24,947 bases of DNA, taken from positions 1 through 24,947 of the forward strand of contig JACKAX010000042.1 of the NCBI GenBank assembly GCA_020634875.1, read 5' to 3'. The notes beneath the pieces are model-generated. The model was not told where the DNA came from. It saw nothing but the letters and a program-made list of their open reading frames with translations, and searched no databases. The position numbers and the translations under genes were made by a program. Below, piece after piece: positions 22,882 through 24,947 of the stretch (its first letter is position 1; every line of letters starts with the position of its first letter). This stretch comes from Anaerolineales bacterium (GTDB lineage Bacteria; Chloroflexota; Anaerolineae; Anaerolineales; JABWBV01).

Positions 22882-23297
22882 TGGCGCGGGGTGTAGGATG
22901 GATGGCGCGGGTCTCATTCTGGGCGGCGCGGGTCCCATTCTGAGAAAGCGTCCGAAAACTCCTGGACCAAACCCTAAAGGTTTTTCCTGATACGGTAATA
23001 CGCCTGAAAAGCTACATATTTAGCCTGAATTTGTAGCCTGGCGGGACAAAAAACCTTTAGGGTTTGAGTTTTCAGACACGCTCTGAATGGCGCGATACCC
23101 ATTCCGTATGGCGCGGGTCTCATTCTGAGTGGCGCGATACCCATTCCGTATGGCGCGGGTCTCATTCTGAGTGGCGCGATACTCATTCCGTATGGCGCGG
23201 GTCTCATTCTGAGTGGCGCGATACTCATTCCGTATGGCGCGGGTCCCATTCTGGGTGGCGCGATATGCGGGACGAGTGACGCGGTACCCATGCGAAC
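22882..23297. repeat. 21-bp tandem array with alternating units (42-bp higher-order repeat)
   Basis: Units of 21 bases start TGGCGCG and alternate between GGGTCTCATTCTGAG and ATACCCATTCCGTA endings. Eight well-conserved units run from 23088 to 23255, two to three more lie at 22882-22944, and two degenerate ones follow to 23297. A 143-base interruption (138-bp element plus one target duplication) splits the array. With a period divisible by three, several frames stay open and give repetitive peptides, but no ribosome site or start supports a gene. Confidence 0.9.
22944..23081. mobile_element. MITE-like palindromic element inserted in the tandem array
   Basis: Perfect 17-bp arms (22969-22985 and 23049-23065) are extended by an 8-bp match (22954-22961 with 23066-23073) and a short outer match. 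TCTGA occurs at both borders (22939-22943 and 23082-23086); removing the element and one TCTGA restores the 21-bp register. No open reading frame lies inside, so it would be non-autonomous. Confidence 0.65.
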
Positions 23298-23360
23298 CGG
23301 AATAGGTATCGCGCCATTGGGGATCAGTACCGCGCTGTACACCCCCTGTGGACATTCGAT

Positions 23361-24674
23361 TTACATCGTACCCGTTACCTGCCGCGCCTTCTCCGTCTCT
23401 GCTCGCGCGGCCATCTGCCCACGCAGGGCTTGAATATCCTTCGGGATCAGGTACGCCGCAAACGCCAGGAATACCGATCCAATCAGCCACGCCGTGACAC
23501 AAATCCCCAAAATTGCCACCTGCAAGGATGACCCTGGTTGGTCGGCGATGTACCCTGCCAGCAAGGGAGCCGCCGCGGCCCCCGCATTTTCGATGAAATA
23601 TTGCACCGAGAGCGCCGTCGAACGGACTTCCGGCAGGGTGATGTCGTACACGCTGGAGATCATGTTCGGGGAGGCAAACGGGATGAACAACGCCGTCGCA
23701 CAGAGCAGGAAGAAAAACAGCGTCCGATTTTCAATCGGGACGTTGATCGTGAACGAGATCAGGATCGCGCCGAGCAGTACCGCGCCCATCGCCACAAACA
23801 GCCGCCCGCGCGGGGTGCGTTTGAACAGCGCATCGCCCAACCATCCCCCGACGAAATATCCGCCCGCCAGCACCAACACCGCGGGAGCCATCGTCGTCAA
23901 AATTGCGCTTTGCTCGTAACCCCGCTCCGTTGCCAGATAATCGAAAAACCAAAACGTGATCACATTCCACGGGAACACGCCCACAAACCCCTGCGCGAAC
24001 AGCAGCCACAAACTTCGCTTTTTGAACAATTCCGCCGCCTTCGAGCGGTCGAACTTGTACATCCCCATCTCTTCCAACCCGGCCATCTCCGGTTCCGCCT
24101 GCCCGCGCGGCATCTCTTTCACCCCAAAATAGATCAACACCGCCAGCACCAACCCCAGCGACCCGGTGATATAAAAAATCTTCCGCCACCCGATCATCGG
24201 CCCGACGATCAACGCCAGCACCAGCCCCACCAGATACCCCAACGGTTGCGCCACCTGCAATGCCCCGTAAATCTTCCCCCGCACACTTGGCCCGAAATAA
24301 TCGGACACGAGCGAATACAGGCCCGGATAACTGGAGTCGTCAATCCCTGTGGTGGCGCGGGTGGCGAGAAACACCCCGTAAGTCGGCGCAATTGCGCTAA
24401 TCCACGTTGTCGCACCCCAAATGAACGAAGCCAGCGCAATCAACTTTGCCCGCGCATATCGGTCATACCAATACCCCCACAACGGGTACAACACACTGCC
24501 GACGATCAACGCCGCGCTGGTCACCGCGCCCATCTGCGTGCGCGTAATCCCAAAATCCGCCCGAATGTCCGGGGTTAGTGGCCCGATCAGTAGTTTGTCC
24601 GCCTGATGGAGCAACATGAAAAAGAAGAAGATAATGATGACGTTCCAGTGAGAGCGGGAGGAGGAGCGTTTCAT
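23361..24674 (-). CDS. MFS transporter
   Basis: 437 residues with about twelve membrane segments. The loop between helices 2 and 3 carries the MFS motif A variant WGYWYDRYARAK. Other visible pieces are FLATRATTGIDDSSYPG in helix 4-5 and GWRKIFYITGSLGLVLAVL in helix 6, as in the Spinster-like or anion:cation symporter type. The central loop (EMPRGQAEPEMAGLEEMGMYKFDRSKAAEL) is typical in length. The substrate cannot be assigned. The ATG at 24674 has AGGAG at good spacing; an upstream frame to 24770 would cross a word-repeat hairpin and lacks a ribosome site. It lies 100 bases downstream of the AzlD gene on the same strand. Confidence 0.9.
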   Translation of the reverse strand: MKRSSSRSHWNVIIIFFFFMLLHQADKLLIGPLTPDIRADFGITRTQMGAVTSAALIVGSVLYPLWGYWYDRYARAKLIALASFIWGATTWISAIAPTYGVFLATRATTGIDDSSYPGLYSLVSDYFGPSVRGKIYGALQVAQPLGYLVGLVLALIVGPMIGWRKIFYITGSLGLVLAVLIYFGVKEMPRGQAEPEMAGLEEMGMYKFDRSKAAELFKKRSLWLLFAQGFVGVFPWNVITFWFFDYLATERGYEQSAILTTMAPAVLVLAGGYFVGGWLGDALFKRTPRGRLFVAMGAVLLGAILISFTINVPIENRTLFFFLLCATALFIPFASPNMISSVYDITLPEVRSTALSVQYFIENAGAAAAPLLAGYIADQPGSSLQVAILGICVTAWLIGSVFLAFAAYLIPKDIQALRGQMAARAETEKARQVTGTM

Positions 24675-24719
24675 AGGGAACTCCTGAGGGAAAGGGATAA
24701 AGTGATGAGTAATAATTAT

Positions 24720-24772
24720 TGGTTGGTCGGGTCTGTAATTAATCAACAAACCAACAGACTGTTCAACCAACC
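24720..24772. repeat. Word-repeat hairpin (AACCAACC family)
   Basis: TGGTTGG (24720-24726) and CCAACCA (24766-24772) enclose a second short match (TCTGT with ACAGA). The words resemble those in the linker-coding stretch 17100-17175. It occupies the AzlD-MFS gap. Confidence 0.55.
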
Positions 24773-24774
24773 AA

Positions 24775-24947
24775 CTAAAATAACACCTGCAACACCCACA
24801 AAGCTACCATCCCCACCACAATTGTGAGCAACAAATTTCTTGTTTTCCACGAAACGAATCCCGCGATAATAACCGCAAGCACGCGGGGATTATCCAACCC
24901 CAGCCGCATCTGATCCCCATCGGGGAAAACCACCGCCGGAAAAATGA
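24775..24947 (-). CDS. azlD: AzlD family branched-chain amino acid transport protein, C-terminal part
   Basis: The frame is open from the right edge to the TAG at 24775-24777, giving about 57 residues; the 5' end is outside the window. The sequence around DNPRVLAVIIAGFVSWKTRN followed by LLLTIVVGMVALWVLQVL matches the C-terminal two membrane segments of AzlD. AzlD pairs with AzlC as a branched-chain amino acid exporter; an azlC gene would be expected beyond the right edge. The start codon is not visible, so the length is unknown. Confidence 0.82.
   Translation of the reverse strand, partial: IFPAVVFPDGDQMRLGLDNPRVLAVIIAGFVSWKTRNLLLTIVVGMVALWVLQVLF

Noticed and set aside
22882..23297. CRISPR array
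   Set aside because: The units are directly adjacent 21-mers without unique spacers and alternate between two forms; the only interruption is one palindromic element. No cas gene is nearby.
22974..23502. Repeat-protein genes on either strand across the tandem array
   Set aside because: Open frames follow from a period divisible by three; none has a ribosome site, and they overlap the end of the MFS gene or the inserted element.
1..24947. tRNA, rRNA or riboswitch genes
   Set aside because: No cloverleaf, conserved rRNA stretch or known riboswitch core was recognised by eye; a covariance-model search would be needed to exclude small RNAs.

Overview
The window looks like chromosomal DNA from a GC-rich, probably single-membrane bacterium. 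The best guess is Chloroflexota, class Anaerolineae. That rests on style and gene content (LCP protein, MttB homologue, Thr/Pro-rich lipoprotein linkers, DUF2207 protein with a Gly/Cys/Ala tail, many word-like intergenic hairpins) and not on a marker gene, since no rRNA or tRNA gene was seen. Most gene starts were set by Shine-Dalgarno spacing, stop/start overlaps, or intergenic elements that rule out longer 5' extensions.

Layout. 1-1497 (+): C-terminal part of an LCP cell-wall protein, then a glycerophosphodiester phosphodiesterase. 1613-8494 (-): YihY/BrkB membrane protein, an SRPBCC/class III nucleotide cyclase fusion, a large secreted protein of about fourteen 39-residue CKAVG repeats, and a non-pyrrolysine MttB-family methyltransferase. 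8771-11202 (+): MoxR ATPase plus CoxE-like VWA protein. 11252-18979 (-): TolB-like lipoprotein, small zinc-ribbon membrane protein, radical SAM/SPASM enzyme with a PqqD-like N-terminal domain, a paralogue of that enzyme lacking its catalytic Cys cluster, a DUF2207 membrane protein ending in Gly/Cys/Ala low complexity, a P-loop kinase-like protein and a SAM methyltransferase. 19035-22756 (-): a DUF6557-like protein and a tightly coupled trio (PrsW-like membrane protein with altered motif residues, an anchored unknown protein, a trypsin-like lipoprotein protease). 22882-23297: a 21-bp tandem array interrupted by a palindromic element. 23361-24947 (-): MFS transporter and the C-terminus of AzlD.

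The most promising candidate system is 11252-17932. A zinc-ribbon protein is translationally coupled to a radical SAM/SPASM enzyme, followed by a cluster-less paralogue and a membrane protein with seven Cys in its last 20 residues. The arrangement resembles a peptide or protein maturation cassette, with the Cys-rich tail as a possible substrate. This is inference from domain content and gene order.

The second theme is an unusual density of small non-coding inverted repeats. Two copies of a 66-bp element bracket the cyclase gene. Two copies of a 93-94-bp element lie 13 kb apart. Several hairpins are built of 7-9-bp quasi-repeated words, two of which share an identical 27-bp arm. One 138-bp palindromic element sits inside the 21-bp array with an apparent 5-bp target duplication.
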